Shown: positions 9,515-20,012 of the stretch, piece by piece | Position numbering within the stretch: position 1 is the first letter of the stretch | Layout of the letters: each line of letters begins with the position of its first letter | Source: an uncultured Prevotella sp. | GTDB lineage: Bacteria; Bacteroidota; Bacteroidia; Bacteroidales; Bacteroidaceae | Assembly: GCA_905234815.1 (NCBI GenBank) | Contig: CAJOIX010000003.1 | Coordinates: 1-64,000, forward strand | Reading direction: 5' to 3' | DNA length: 64,000 nucleotides | Position numbers and translations under genes: made by a program | Notes under the pieces: generated by a model | Database searches by the model: none | The model's input: the letters and a program-made list of their open reading frames with translations, nothing else | Told to the model about the DNA's origin: nothing

Positions 9515-10405
9515 TTACTGGGCAAGGCCGTGGGCCGACACCTCTTTGTTGATACGGCCAATCATGCCTTGGAGCGCCTTGCCTGGGCCGCACTCAATGA
9601 ATTCGGTGGCGCCATCGGCAATCATTTGTTCAACAGAAGCAGTCCAGCGCACGCTGCTGGTGAGCTGACTAATCAGGTTGGCCTTGATCTCTGCAGGATC
9701 GGTGTGAGGCTTGGCATCTACATTCTGATAGATGGGACAGCGGGGCTGTTTCACTTCCACGGCCTCGATAGCGGCGGCCAATTCTTCCTTGGCAGGCTGC
9801 ATCAGCGGAGAATGGAAAGCGCCGCTGACCGGCAGAATCAGCGCACGGCGTGCACCGGCAGCCTTGGCTTTCTCGCAGGCATTGTTGACAGCCTCCACAT
9901 CGCCAGAGATGACCAGCTGGCCCGGGCAGTTGTAGTTGGCAGGAATCACACGGAGCGTATCTGTGCTGGCTTCCTGACAGATGGTTTCCACTTGTTCATC
10001 GGTCAGGCCAATGATGGCGGCCATGGTGCCAGGCACAACTTCGCAGCACTGCTGCATGGCCATGGCACGGGTATAGACCAGGCGCAAGCCATCCTCAAAA
10101 CTCAGCGCTCCGGCAGCAGTGAGGGCAGAAAATTCGCCCAGCGAGTGGCCGGCCACCATGTCGGGCTGGAAGTCGTCGCCCAGACAGAGCGCCGAAATAA
10201 CACTGTGAAGGAAGATGGCGGGCTGGGTGACACGCGTCTGCTTCAGCTCTTCATCAGTACCGGTGAACATAATATCAGTAATGGAAAAACCAAGTACCTC
10301 ATTGGCTTTGTCGAAGAGTTGCTTGGCTTGAGGATAATTGTCGTAAAGGTCTTTACCCATTCCTGAGAACTGGGCACCCTGACCGGGGAATACAAATGCT
10401 TTCAT
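9515..10405 (-). CDS. fabD: Malonyl-CoA:ACP transacylase
   Basis: FPGQGAQFSGMGKDLY, GHSLGEFSALTAAGALSFED, SGAFHSPLM. Confidence 0.97.
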   Translation of the reverse strand: MKAFVFPGQGAQFSGMGKDLYDNYPQAKQLFDKANEVLGFSITDIMFTGTDEELKQTRVTQPAIFLHSVISALCLGDDFQPDMVAGHSLGEFSALTAAGALSFEDGLRLVYTRAMAMQQCCEVVPGTMAAIIGLTDEQVETICQEASTDTLRVIPANYNCPGQLVISGDVEAVNNACEKAKAAGARRALILPVSGAFHSPLMQPAKEELAAAIEAVEVKQPRCPIYQNVDAKPHTDPAEIKANLISQLTSSVRWTASVEQMIADGATEFIECGPGKALQGMIGRINKEVSAHGLAQ

Positions 10406-10431
10406 AGATGTGTCTAAAATTTATTATATTA

Positions 10432-13317
10432 CTATTTTTTCTTTCTTTTACTTGCAACTCGGTCGGTGGCAATAGTATCTTTGCAGCGCTGAAGTTCTTC
10501 GCGCAAGAAACGCGGAGTGTATCCTTTCTTCGATTTTGCCACTGCTTCCGGTGTGCCTTCGTTGATGATAAGGCCGCCACCGCGACCACCTTCAGGACCA
10601 AGGTCGATGATATGGTCGGCCAGCTTCACCACATCGAGGTTGTGTTCAATCACCACGACGGTGTTACCGCGTTCGACAAGTCGCTGCAATACATCCATCA
10701 GAATACGTATATCTTCAAAGTGGAGGCCGGTGGTAGGCTCGTCCAGAATGTAGATGGTTCGTCCTGTGTCGCGTTTGGAGAGCTCGGTGGCCAGCTTCAC
10801 GCGCTGACTTTCACCGCCTGAGAGCGTAGATGAGGGCTGACCTAACTTCACGTAGCCCAGACCTACCTCTTGCAGCGTTTTGATTTTCTGCAGGATATGG
10901 GGCACTGACTCGAAGAATTCAACAGCCTGATTGATGGTCATATCAAGCACATCGGCTATGGACTTTCCCTTGTAGCGCACTTCAAGGGTTTCACGATTAT
11001 AGCGTTTTCCGTGACAGACCTCGCATGGAACCATTACATCGGGCAGAAAATTCATCTCGATGGTCTTGTAGCCATTGCCACCACAAGTTTCGCACCGACC
11101 ACCTCGCACATTGAACGAAAAGCGGCCTGGCTTGTATCCGCGTATCTTTGCTTCGGGGAGTTCTACAAAAAGTGAACGTATATCGGAGAACACGCCAGTG
11201 TAGGTAGCAGGATTGGAGCGGGGCGTGCGGCCTATGGGGCTTTGATCTACATTGACTACCTTGTCAAGATTCTCCAGCCCCTCAACAGAATCGTAGGGCA
11301 GCGGTTTCTTCAATGAGCGGTAGAAGTGCTGCGAGAGAATGGGTTGGAGGGTTTCGTTGATGAGCGTTGATTTGCCTGAACCGGACACACCAGTGACCAC
11401 GGTGAGAGTGCCGAGGGGGAGACGAAAATCAACGTGCTGGAGATTGTTGCCCGACGCGCCACGAATGACGAGCGTCTGACCATTGCCTTTCCGTCTCTGG
11501 GCGGGCAGTGGGATTTGTCGGCGACCGGAAAGATAATCGGCTGTCAGCGTTGAAGGTTGGGAGTCGGGAGTGGTGAGCTGAGCGGGGGTGCCTTGGAACA
11601 CTACTTCCCCACCCTTTCGTCCAGCCCCCGGGCCGATATCAATCAGATAGTCGGCAGCGAGCATCATGTCGCGATCATGCTCGACCACAACCACTGTATT
11701 GTCCATGTCGCGCAAGGACTTGAGCGACGAGATGAGGCGCTCGTTGTCGCGCTGATGAAGACCGATGCTGGGCTCATCGAGTATATAGAGCACATTGACC
11801 AGTTGCGAGCCAATCTGCGTGGCCAAACGGATGCGTTGGGTTTCGCCACCGGAGAGTGAGGCCGTGGGACGATTGAGCGCCAAATAGTCAAGTCCGACCC
11901 GCAGGAGGAAATCTACACGCGCGGAAATCTCTTTGATAATCTCGTGCGCAATACTCTGCTGTGTCGCGTCTTGAACATCGGCAATATGGTTGCACCAGTC
12001 TTTAAGCTGGATGATATCGAGCGAGGATACATCGGCAATGTTCTTATCACCGATACGGAATGCAAGCGATTCCGGTTTGAGACGGGCTCCGTTGCAGGCT
12101 GGGCAAGTGGTGGTGGCCAAGAATTGGTCGGCCCATTTCTGTCCATGGACGGAATCGTCGCCCTCAATGATGTTCTGAAGATATTTCACCACACCGTCGA
12201 AAGACATGAAATAGTCGGACGAGGTATGGACAAGCTCTTTCTTAATCTTAACGTTTTCCAGGGCACCATAGAGCACTTCGTTCATTGCTTCGTCGGGAAT
12301 CTCGCCGATGGGTGTGGACAGCGAACAATCGTACTTCTCCAAGAGTGCTTCAATCTGCCAGAATATCATCTGGTTTTTGTATTTTCCAAGAGGTGTTATT
12401 CCACCATCGCGGATGCTAAGCGAATTGTCGGGGATGACTTTTTTCAGATCTATCTCGTTGACAAATCCCAATCCCTTGCAACGCGGGCAGGCACCTTCGG
12501 GCGAATTGAACGAAAACATATTGGGTGCCGGATCGGGATAGGCCATGCCTGTGACGGGGTCCATCAACCGGCGGGAATAGGAACGAAGTTCTTCGGTATC
12601 GGCATTGAGTATCATCAATACGCCTTCACCTTGCTGCAGAGCGGTTTTCAGACTGCGCTTCAGGCGGTCTTCGATGCCTGCCTTCACACGGAGGCGATCG
12701 ATGATTACCTCGATATTGTGGTTCTGATAGCGATCTACCTTCATGCCGCGCGTCAACTCTTTGATTTCTCCATCCACACGGATGTGGAGATACCCTTTCT
12801 TGCGCATAGACTCGAAGAGTTCGCGATAATGACCCTTGCGCTGTCTGACCAGTGGCGCGAGAATATAGATGGCTGTTCCTTGGTAGTCGTGCTCCACCAT
12901 CTGAAGAATCTTCTCCTCGGTGTATTTCACCATTTTCTCGCCTGAGAGATAACTGTAAGCATCGGCTGTGCGGGCGAAGAGGAGGCGCAGATAGTCGTAA
13001 ATCTCAGTGATGGTACCAACCGTGGAACGGGGATTTTTGTTGGTGGTCTTTTGCTCAATGCTGATGACGGGGCTGAGGCCAGTGATCTTGTCAACATCTG
13101 GACGCTCCATATTGCCCAGGAAGTTGCGCGCATAGGGTGAGAAGGTATCGATATAGCGACGCTGTCCTTCGGCATAGATGGTGTCGAAGGCCAAGGACGA
13201 TTTGCCCGAACCCGACAGTCCGGTCACGACAGTGAGCGTGCCGTGGGGTATGGACACATCGATATTCTTCAGGTTGTGAACCCGTGCTCCAAAAACTTCA
13301 AGATTAGATGATTTCAT
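10432..13317 (-). CDS. uvrA: Excinuclease ABC subunit UvrA (paralog 1, 961 aa)
   Basis: Walker [15 protein letters not shown] and [10 protein letters not shown], two LSGGE signatures, zinc-finger [10 protein letters not shown]...[10 protein letters not shown]. Confidence 0.96.
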   Translation of the reverse strand: MKSSNLEVFGARVHNLKNIDVSIPHGTLTVVTGLSGSGKSSLAFDTIYAEGQRRYIDTFSPYARNFLGNMERPDVDKITGLSPVISIEQKTTNKNPRSTVGTITEIYDYLRLLFARTADAYSYLSGEKMVKYTEEKILQMVEHDYQGTAIYILAPLVRQRKGHYRELFESMRKKGYLHIRVDGEIKELTRGMKVDRYQNHNIEVIIDRLRVKAGIEDRLKRSLKTALQQGEGVLMILNADTEELRSYSRRLMDPVTGMAYPDPAPNMFSFNSPEGACPRCKGLGFVNEIDLKKVIPDNSLSIRDGGITPLGKYKNQMIFWQIEALLEKYDCSLSTPIGEIPDEAMNEVLYGALENVKIKKELVHTSSDYFMSFDGVVKYLQNIIEGDDSVHGQKWADQFLATTTCPACNGARLKPESLAFRIGDKNIADVSSLDIIQLKDWCNHIADVQDATQQSIAHEIIKEISARVDFLLRVGLDYLALNRPTASLSGGETQRIRLATQIGSQLVNVLYILDEPSIGLHQRDNERLISSLKSLRDMDNTVVVVEHDRDMMLAADYLIDIGPGAGRKGGEVVFQGTPAQLTTPDSQPSTLTADYLSGRRQIPLPAQRRKGNGQTLVIRGASGNNLQHVDFRLPLGTLTVVTGVSGSGKSTLINETLQPILSQHFYRSLKKPLPYDSVEGLENLDKVVNVDQSPIGRTPRSNPATYTGVFSDIRSLFVELPEAKIRGYKPGRFSFNVRGGRCETCGGNGYKTIEMNFLPDVMVPCEVCHGKRYNRETLEVRYKGKSIADVLDMTINQAVEFFESVPHILQKIKTLQEVGLGYVKLGQPSSTLSGGESQRVKLATELSKRDTGRTIYILDEPTTGLHFEDIRILMDVLQRLVERGNTVVVIEHNLDVVKLADHIIDLGPEGGRGGGLIINEGTPEAVAKSKKGYTPRFLREELQRCKDTIATDRVASKRKKK

Positions 13318-13341
13318 AGTTCAGACGGCATCGTACAAAGG

Positions 13342-14067
13342 TTACTCAGTAACAGCTGTGGATGTATTTTCGCGGAAACCACGCAACAGATTTACATCGC
13401 GACGAATGTTGAACACGCGACCATCGGCTCCTCGGGCCTTGACTAAACAAAAATATACTCCTTCCTTAACAGGATGACCATTATGGGTTCCATCCCACCC
13501 GGTGGAAGGATCGGTCCACTCGAAGAGTAACTGCCCCCAGCGATTGTAGATATATCCATGAAACTCGACTATCGACTGGTAGCCATCCTTAGGTTTATAA
13601 AGATCATTTCGCTTATCGTCGTTGGGCGAGAAGGCATTAGGCATTTCAAGTTTACTCTCCGATGCAGAGATTGTCAGCGGAGTGGCAGTAGCCCAATACT
13701 CTTCGGTATATTCCTGCACGTCGGAACCCTGCGTAAATGTGGCGTAAAGCATCACATAATGCGTACCCGCTTCAGTGAAGGTGAAAGTGGTTTCCTCTTC
13801 ATTGTTACGCACGAGATAAGGTTCGGTTAAATCATCCTCATGATAAAAGCGCCACTCATAATGAGCGGTCCAGCCATCAGCATGCTCGACTCCACCATAG
13901 AAGTGAACTTCAATAGGTGCCGAACCAGTGAAACTGGTGCCAGACTCTTCCTTTCCCGTGGCATCGACGGCGGTGAGCGATGGACTGATGGACGGCAACG
14001 ATTGCGCAGATGCAATCATCGACATGCTGAGAGTGAAGAGCAATATGAGATAACTTTTTCTAATCAT
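13342..14067 (-). CDS. Gliding motility-associated C-terminal (CHU_C/T9SS type B-like) domain protein
   Basis: Signal peptide; PNAFSPNDDKRNDLYKP...YNRWGQLLFEW...GWDGTHNGHPVKEGVYFCLVKA. Confidence 0.88.
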   Translation of the reverse strand: MIRKSYLILLFTLSMSMIASAQSLPSISPSLTAVDATGKEESGTSFTGSAPIEVHFYGGVEHADGWTAHYEWRFYHEDDLTEPYLVRNNEEETTFTFTEAGTHYVMLYATFTQGSDVQEYTEEYWATATPLTISASESKLEMPNAFSPNDDKRNDLYKPKDGYQSIVEFHGYIYNRWGQLLFEWTDPSTGWDGTHNGHPVKEGVYFCLVKARGADGRVFNIRRDVNLLRGFRENTSTAVTE

Positions 14068-14151
14068 ACCGCGAGTGGGGTTTTAACATTGATATTTTTC
14101 AACTTACAAAAGTACAAAAATCTTTCTGATTAGTGTGCAGATGTGATGGAT

Positions 14152-15042
14152 TTACTTTATCTGTAGAAAATAGCTGAACTTATAAACCTTGAAGAACAGC
14201 AGGGAAGGTTGCGCGGATAGCAGATTTCGCCGCAGGTATGGCAACATACGTACAGACAAAGCACGCAAGAGAAAGACAAGATGAAAACGCTGGAGCATCC
14301 GTACTGTGCGGAGAAGCGTAGAGAGCCCGGCGAGAGATGAGCGCAAGGAAAAGAGCGTTTCGAGCCCAATTTCCGTTTTGCGGAGGAACTGTTCGTTGCT
14401 ATCGAAATGGGCGAATAAAACCGGATTGTCGATGTGGAGTATAGTGAGGGATGCTGTCTGGAGCTCCTTGGCCAACAAAAGGTCTTCATATCCATAGCGC
14501 TGGATAGCCTCGTCGAAAGGATGAGCAGCCATTGCTGCACGCTGAATTAAGAGATTGCAAACGCGAAATGCCCGGTAAGGATGTTGCTGACGCCAAGAAC
14601 GTGTGCGCTGGTGTTTGATTTGCTGTTCGTAGCGATAGCGTAAAGTGGCTTGGGCGAGCTGAGGACTGAGCTCGGCAAGTTCATAATCGCCACATATCGC
14701 CGCATATTGGGGGCTGATATAGTTGAGATAGGTTATCAAGAAGTCGGGATTTTTTATCTGCATATCGCCATCGATAAACAGGAACCATTCATAGCGTGCT
14801 GCTTGCCAGAGCTTATTCCGAACTGCCGAACGCCCTTGACGATGAGAAAATTCCATCAGTCTGACATGGGGCAGATGCTGAATGGATTGATTCTTTGCCT
14901 TTACCTCATCATTGTCGGAAGCATCATCGGCCACAATTATCTCATAGCAGATTGCGGCACGCTCGGCCTGCTCGTGAAGAACTTTGACGAGGGAGCTTAC
15001 ATCGACATTGCGGGCTGGGATGAGAATGGAGATGCAGTTCAT
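14152..15042 (-). CDS. Glycosyltransferase family 2
   Basis: N-terminal SILIPARNVDVSSLVKVL, EIIVADDASDN, FIDGDMQI; 4-nt overlap with upstream uvrA. Confidence 0.9.
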   Translation of the reverse strand: MNCISILIPARNVDVSSLVKVLHEQAERAAICYEIIVADDASDNDEVKAKNQSIQHLPHVRLMEFSHRQGRSAVRNKLWQAARYEWFLFIDGDMQIKNPDFLITYLNYISPQYAAICGDYELAELSPQLAQATLRYRYEQQIKHQRTRSWRQQHPYRAFRVCNLLIQRAAMAAHPFDEAIQRYGYEDLLLAKELQTASLTILHIDNPVLFAHFDSNEQFLRKTEIGLETLFSLRSSLAGLSTLLRTVRMLQRFHLVFLLRALSVRMLPYLRRNLLSAQPSLLFFKVYKFSYFLQIK

Positions 15043-17795
15043 TGCTGAGGAGGTCCTTGATAAACGATTTGTCCGCCGCGGCTACCGCCTTCCGGTCCGA
15101 GAGTGACGAGATAGTCGGCCATGGAAATAATGTCCTGATTGTGCTCTATGACAACAACGGTATGGCCTTGTTTGATAAGCGCATCGAAAGCTTTCAACAG
15201 CGGTATGAGGTCGTGGTGATGAAGTCCAGTGGTGGGTTCATCAAAGATAAAGAGTGTGGGCGTCTCACGATGCCCGGCAGCGATAAAAGCAGCCAGCTTC
15301 AGTCGCTGGTTTTCTCCACCAGAAAGTGATGAGGCAGCTTGTCCGAGATGCAAATAAGAGAGGCCTACATCGAGAAGCGGTTGCAAGCGCTGGGCAATAA
15401 TTTTTTCACCATGCTCTGTAAAGAAATTCACGGCTTCCTCAATGGTCATATTGAGCACATCGTGGATAGACTGTCCGTGGTACTTCACATCGAGAATTTC
15501 CCGCTTGTAGCGCGTTCCATGACATTCAGGACAAGTCAGCGTGACATCAGCCATGAACTGCATGGGAATGGTAATGGTGCCTGCTCCCTGACAGTTATCG
15601 CAACGGCCGCCATCGGCATTAAACGAAAAATGTTGCGCGGTGAAGCCCATCTGCTGCGACAGTTGCTGTTCGGCAAACAAACGGCGAATTTCATCAAACG
15701 CTTTTGTGTAGGTTGCGGGGTTTGAACGCGATGATTTACCTATGGGGCTTTGATCGACCATTTCAACCTGACCGATAGCTGACAAATCGCCTTCAAGCGA
15801 AAGATATTCACCTGGCTGGGGAGCAGGTGTGCCAAGATGGCGCTTCAATGCGAGGTAGAGTGTAGAAGTAATAAGCGACGATTTTCCGCTACCGCTGGGA
15901 CCTGTTACAACAGTGAGTACATTCAACGGGAGATGCAGATTGACACCTTTAAGGTTGTTCATACGAGCCCCTGTAAGTATAATTTCTCGGTTAGACGAGC
16001 GCCGAGATGCTGGCAGTGGGATCTCGTCTTTCCCTGCAAGGTATTTCAATGTGAGGGAGTTGGGGTATTTTTTCAGGAGTTTTTCATCAATCTTATCAAT
16101 TGGCCCTGCATAAACCACCTCTCCACCATGCTGTCCGGCTCTCGGTCCTATATCAATCAGATAATCGGCAGCGGCAATCATCTCTTTATCATGTTCAACC
16201 ACAATGACGGTATTGCCTGCTTCTTGAAGTGCCCGCAATACTTTCAACAGTTTCGCCGTGTCTTTGGAGTGGAGTCCGATAGATGGCTCGTCCAAGATAT
16301 AGAGCGAACCGATGAGCGAAGAGCCGAGAGCTGTTGTCAGATTAACACGTTGCGATTCACCGCCAGAAAGGGTATTCGAGGCACGATTGAGCGTGAGATA
16401 GCCCAATCCGACATTGATTAAATAGCCCAGTCGCGATTTGATTTCTATGAGAAGGCGCTTGGCAATGGCTTGTTCCTGCTCTGTGAGTTCTACTTGTTCA
16501 AACCATGCAGCGAGTTCTTCTACCGACATGGAAACCATTTGCGTGATACTCCGGCCACCAACCAGCACATAGTTGGCTTCCTTGCGTAACCGGCCACCCT
16601 TACATTCGGGACAAACTGTCTTTCCACGATAGCGTGACAGCATGACACGATATTGTATTTTGTACTGGTTATCCTGCACCATTTGGAAGAAAGCATCAAT
16701 AGATACTTGTTCCTCACGTGGACGTTTCCGGTCAGAGGGGAGCCCATGCCATAGCCAGTCGCGGTGTTCGGCACTGAGTTGATTATAGGGAGTGAATATG
16801 GGGAAATTGTCGATGGCTGCCCGACGACAGAATTCGTCTTTCCACATACCCATTTTTTCACCATGCCAACACTGCACACAACCATCATAAACACTCAGCG
16901 TGGTATTGGGAATGACGAGTCGCTCGTCGATACCGATGATATTTCCGTAGCCCTCACAACGCGGACAAGCTCCGATGGGCGAATTGTAGGAGAAAAGATG
17001 TTCGGTTGGTTCTTCAAAATTGATGCCATCAGCTGAGAACTCAGACGAGAAGTCGTATTTTATATTGGCAGGAAGGAAACAGAGCGAACAAGCGTTATGC
17101 CCCTCGAAAAGAGCCGTTTCGATGGAATCGGTCAGTCGTGACAGCGCCTCGTTGGAGAAATCTACTCGCAAGCGATCGACTACAATTGTCACTGCCGAAT
17201 GCCCCGATTGTGGCTGTGCAGCGAGATAATCTTCGATAGATTGTATCTCGTTATCAACATATACACGCGAAAAGCCTTGCTGCTGCAGTGTTTTCAACTT
17301 GGTTTCAAGCAGTTCCCCTTCGTGAAGATGAATGGGCGCAAGCACAAGAAAAGGAGTTCCTTCGCTGTATTGGCGTGTAGCATTGACAATGTCTTCAATG
17401 GTGTGCTTCTTCACTTCCTGCCCTGAAACAGGAGAATAGGTGCGTCCGATGCGTGCAAAGAGTAGTCGCAGATAATCGTAAATTTCTGTCGATGTGCCCA
17501 CTGTGGAACGCGGATTGGAGGCAATGACCTTCTGTTGAATGGCTATGGCAGGGGGTAACCCTTTGATGGCATCGCAGGCAGGTTTTTGCATACGCCCTAA
17601 AAACTGTCGGGCATAGGATGAAAGAGATTCCACATAGCGGCGCTGCCCTTCGGCATAGAGCGTATCGAAGGCCAATGATGATTTGCCGCTACCGCTTAAC
17701 CCCGTAATAAGAATCAACTTATTGCGGGGTATTTTTATGTCAATATTTTTCAGGTTATTGACACGTACGCCTTTCAGTTCTATCCATTTTTCCAT
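15039..17795 (-). CDS. uvrA: Excinuclease ABC subunit UvrA (paralog 2, about 918 aa)
   Basis: [58 protein letters not shown], zinc-finger CDNCQGAG...CPECHGTRY; start set at MEKWIELKG. Confidence 0.95.
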   Translation of the reverse strand: MEKWIELKGVRVNNLKNIDIKIPRNKLILITGLSGSGKSSLAFDTLYAEGQRRYVESLSSYARQFLGRMQKPACDAIKGLPPAIAIQQKVIASNPRSTVGTSTEIYDYLRLLFARIGRTYSPVSGQEVKKHTIEDIVNATRQYSEGTPFLVLAPIHLHEGELLETKLKTLQQQGFSRVYVDNEIQSIEDYLAAQPQSGHSAVTIVVDRLRVDFSNEALSRLTDSIETALFEGHNACSLCFLPANIKYDFSSEFSADGINFEEPTEHLFSYNSPIGACPRCEGYGNIIGIDERLVIPNTTLSVYDGCVQCWHGEKMGMWKDEFCRRAAIDNFPIFTPYNQLSAEHRDWLWHGLPSDRKRPREEQVSIDAFFQMVQDNQYKIQYRVMLSRYRGKTVCPECKGGRLRKEANYVLVGGRSITQMVSMSVEELAAWFEQVELTEQEQAIAKRLLIEIKSRLGYLINVGLGYLTLNRASNTLSGGESQRVNLTTALGSSLIGSLYILDEPSIGLHSKDTAKLLKVLRALQEAGNTVIVVEHDKEMIAAADYLIDIGPRAGQHGGEVVYAGPIDKIDEKLLKKYPNSLTLKYLAGKDEIPLPASRRSSNREIILTGARMNNLKGVNLHLPLNVLTVVTGPSGSGKSSLITSTLYLALKRHLGTPAPQPGEYLSLEGDLSAIGQVEMVDQSPIGKSSRSNPATYTKAFDEIRRLFAEQQLSQQMGFTAQHFSFNADGGRCDNCQGAGTITIPMQFMADVTLTCPECHGTRYKREILDVKYHGQSIHDVLNMTIEEAVNFFTEHGEKIIAQRLQPLLDVGLSYLHLGQAASSLSGGENQRLKLAAFIAAGHRETPTLFIFDEPTTGLHHHDLIPLLKAFDALIKQGHTVVVIEHNQDIISMADYLVTLGPEGGSRGGQIVYQGPPQQ

Positions 17796-17825
17796 TAGAA
17801 AAAGCAATCAGAATTGAGACGTCGT

Positions 17826-19334
17826 TTACCTTGAAGCACGGAAAGAGGCCATGTTTTCGTATCGGCGAACCATCATGCGCTTATAGATATTTTGCAGCCA
17901 CAGACGATTCGTAAGAATGAAAGCAATTCCGATAACGGCCATTACACTGTTGCAAACCCACTCGCCGCCCAAAGCCTGGAGTACTGATGCCAACAGGATT
18001 GGGATGAAGAATACAACCATTTGCACCACTAACTGCATATAATTATTCTCCATACTGTTCTTGCCAATGAACTTTGCATTCAGCGGTATGGTCTGCTTGT
18101 TGTAAACTGCCATCTGGAATAGCAGGAAATACTGTGCTCCTGCAGTATAGAGGGTATATGCCAGTAGCATCCAAATAGACCATTTCCCTGCAAATACGGT
18201 GGGAAGCATGAGCGCGAACGGCAAGACGAGCAAGGCGCAGGAGAACCAATATTTGGCTCTGAACAATGATATAATGTTTTCCTTATGCACCATGAGGGCA
18301 TCGATATAATTGCCTTCGTAGCACATAACGCGAGTGAGCGACATGGCTCCGTAGATGACCAGATTGTAGATACACCAAAAATTGGTAAAGAAATTCCCGT
18401 CGTAAACTGGTGTGAAGGTAATCAGCAGACTGAACATAATCACCACTGCAGTGGACATAATAAATGACTTGCGGGGATTTTTGTTGCGCAAAATCGATTT
18501 CACCTCCAGTTTCAGGTATTCACCCACTTCGCCGTAGCGGTCGAGGAAGTTGAACTTGGAAACACTCTTCAGCGTAGTCTTCTCTTCGGAAAGGGCCTCA
18601 CTGAGAATATGGCGATATTGCAAGATGCGATTGATACCAGCCAAGATTGCCAGTAGTGCTATGGCAAGCGCCACAGGCAGCCACGGCATCTCTTCTATCC
18701 AGGTGCCTGCTGTGCCATAGATATCTACAAATTGGCTCAACGACGCTTTCTTACCTACATAAAGCGGCATGGCCATCAGCGCATAAACGGCAATGGGGAG
18801 CAACCACCAGAGCTGGGAATCAATAATTTTTGTGCGACAAATGAGGTACCACTGACTGTTGGCCACCACCAAAAGATGAGCCACGAGCAGGAAAATTAGT
18901 GCCTTGCCGATACCGAAACTGAATACAATCGACATCAATGCGTAGGGCACGAAGAGGAACATCCACAACAGATGGGTGGCAGAAATCATGGATGTAATGA
19001 CGAAAGTATCTACACAGGCGTAGCGGCTGATGGGCAACGTGAGGTAAGGCTTCACCAACTGCGAGGGTGTCTGCTGCGCAGTGAACCGCAAAAAGAAATC
19101 CACGAGCAGAACGAATGGCAGTATGCCCATGATAGTTTCGAGCGGTGTGCGATACGAACTTTCATTGGCCACGAGCGAGAAGATTACGGCAAAGAAGATT
19201 AAGTAGCCAACCATGAATACGGACAGAAATCCCATTACCCATTTGGCTACCTTGTTTTGCTGAAAGTTAAGGGCTCTTCGCTCAGCCAGTTGGCGGTGAC
19301 GACGCAACTGGAGAAACAGTTGGAATCTATTCAT
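17826..19334 (-). CDS. DUF5687 family polytopic membrane protein (ABC-permease-like)
   Basis: 502 aa, many hydrophobic segments, N-terminal MNRFQLFLQLRRHRQLAERRALNFQQNKVAKW; ATGA-type overlap with the lolA-like gene. Confidence 0.8.
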   Translation of the reverse strand: MNRFQLFLQLRRHRQLAERRALNFQQNKVAKWVMGFLSVFMVGYLIFFAVIFSLVANESSYRTPLETIMGILPFVLLVDFFLRFTAQQTPSQLVKPYLTLPISRYACVDTFVITSMISATHLLWMFLFVPYALMSIVFSFGIGKALIFLLVAHLLVVANSQWYLICRTKIIDSQLWWLLPIAVYALMAMPLYVGKKASLSQFVDIYGTAGTWIEEMPWLPVALAIALLAILAGINRILQYRHILSEALSEEKTTLKSVSKFNFLDRYGEVGEYLKLEVKSILRNKNPRKSFIMSTAVVIMFSLLITFTPVYDGNFFTNFWCIYNLVIYGAMSLTRVMCYEGNYIDALMVHKENIISLFRAKYWFSCALLVLPFALMLPTVFAGKWSIWMLLAYTLYTAGAQYFLLFQMAVYNKQTIPLNAKFIGKNSMENNYMQLVVQMVVFFIPILLASVLQALGGEWVCNSVMAVIGIAFILTNRLWLQNIYKRMMVRRYENMASFRASR

Positions 19335-19933
19335 CGGAGATCAATAATTTCTGCGTTAGGATATTTCTTCGGATTGAATTGGAACAGGCCGTCTGGCTGG
19401 TTCTTTGCTTGCAGCGAGTTGATACGAATGGTGACAGGCTGTCCGTTTTGGTGGAAACGTATTTCCGTGGGCACGCAATCTTTTTTTCTGATGGTAAGCG
19501 TGATGACACCGAGCGTAGGCTTGGTGTTTTTTTGTGGTGTGAGCGTCACTATATAATACCCTGCCCTGCTCACGTGCTTGGCGTTGTAGCCACGCTTGTA
19601 GAGCGAGATGAAGGTGTAGGGGTTCATCTGCTGGCGCCCAACGGCAGAAGGATTGCTGATGCTCACCTCTTCGGTCGATGCCTGATAGACCCACTGGGTC
19701 TTACCGTTAAACCACACTTCCATTTCTCCCAGCACGGCATGAAACTTCTGGCCTTTTATCTGTATGTTGCCAGTGGCTTTTCCCGTTTGCGGATGTGAAA
19801 GGGTAAAGGCAGCGCTGCATCCGCCAGAACGACCTACAACGGCTGCGGCACGGTCGAGTATCTGAGTAGTTGTCTGCGCCTGAACACACAGACAGGCGGC
19901 AAGCATTAAGCAAGAGAACAGTATTTTTTTCAT
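19331..19933 (-). CDS. LolA-like outer membrane lipoprotein carrier
   Basis: Signal peptide; AAFTLSHPQTGKATGNIQIKGQKFHAVLGEMEVWFNGKTQWVY. Confidence 0.88.
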   Translation of the reverse strand: MKKILFSCLMLAACLCVQAQTTTQILDRAAAVVGRSGGCSAAFTLSHPQTGKATGNIQIKGQKFHAVLGEMEVWFNGKTQWVYQASTEEVSISNPSAVGRQQMNPYTFISLYKRGYNAKHVSRAGYYIVTLTPQKNTKPTLGVITLTIRKKDCVPTEIRFHQNGQPVTIRINSLQAKNQPDGLFQFNPKKYPNAEIIDLR

Positions 19934-20012
19934 ATCGGGAGTCGTGTTTTACAATGATTCATATTAAAGCGCTCAACCACCTCACGCTGGCGGCCAAGGC
20001 GCCGGGGGATTG

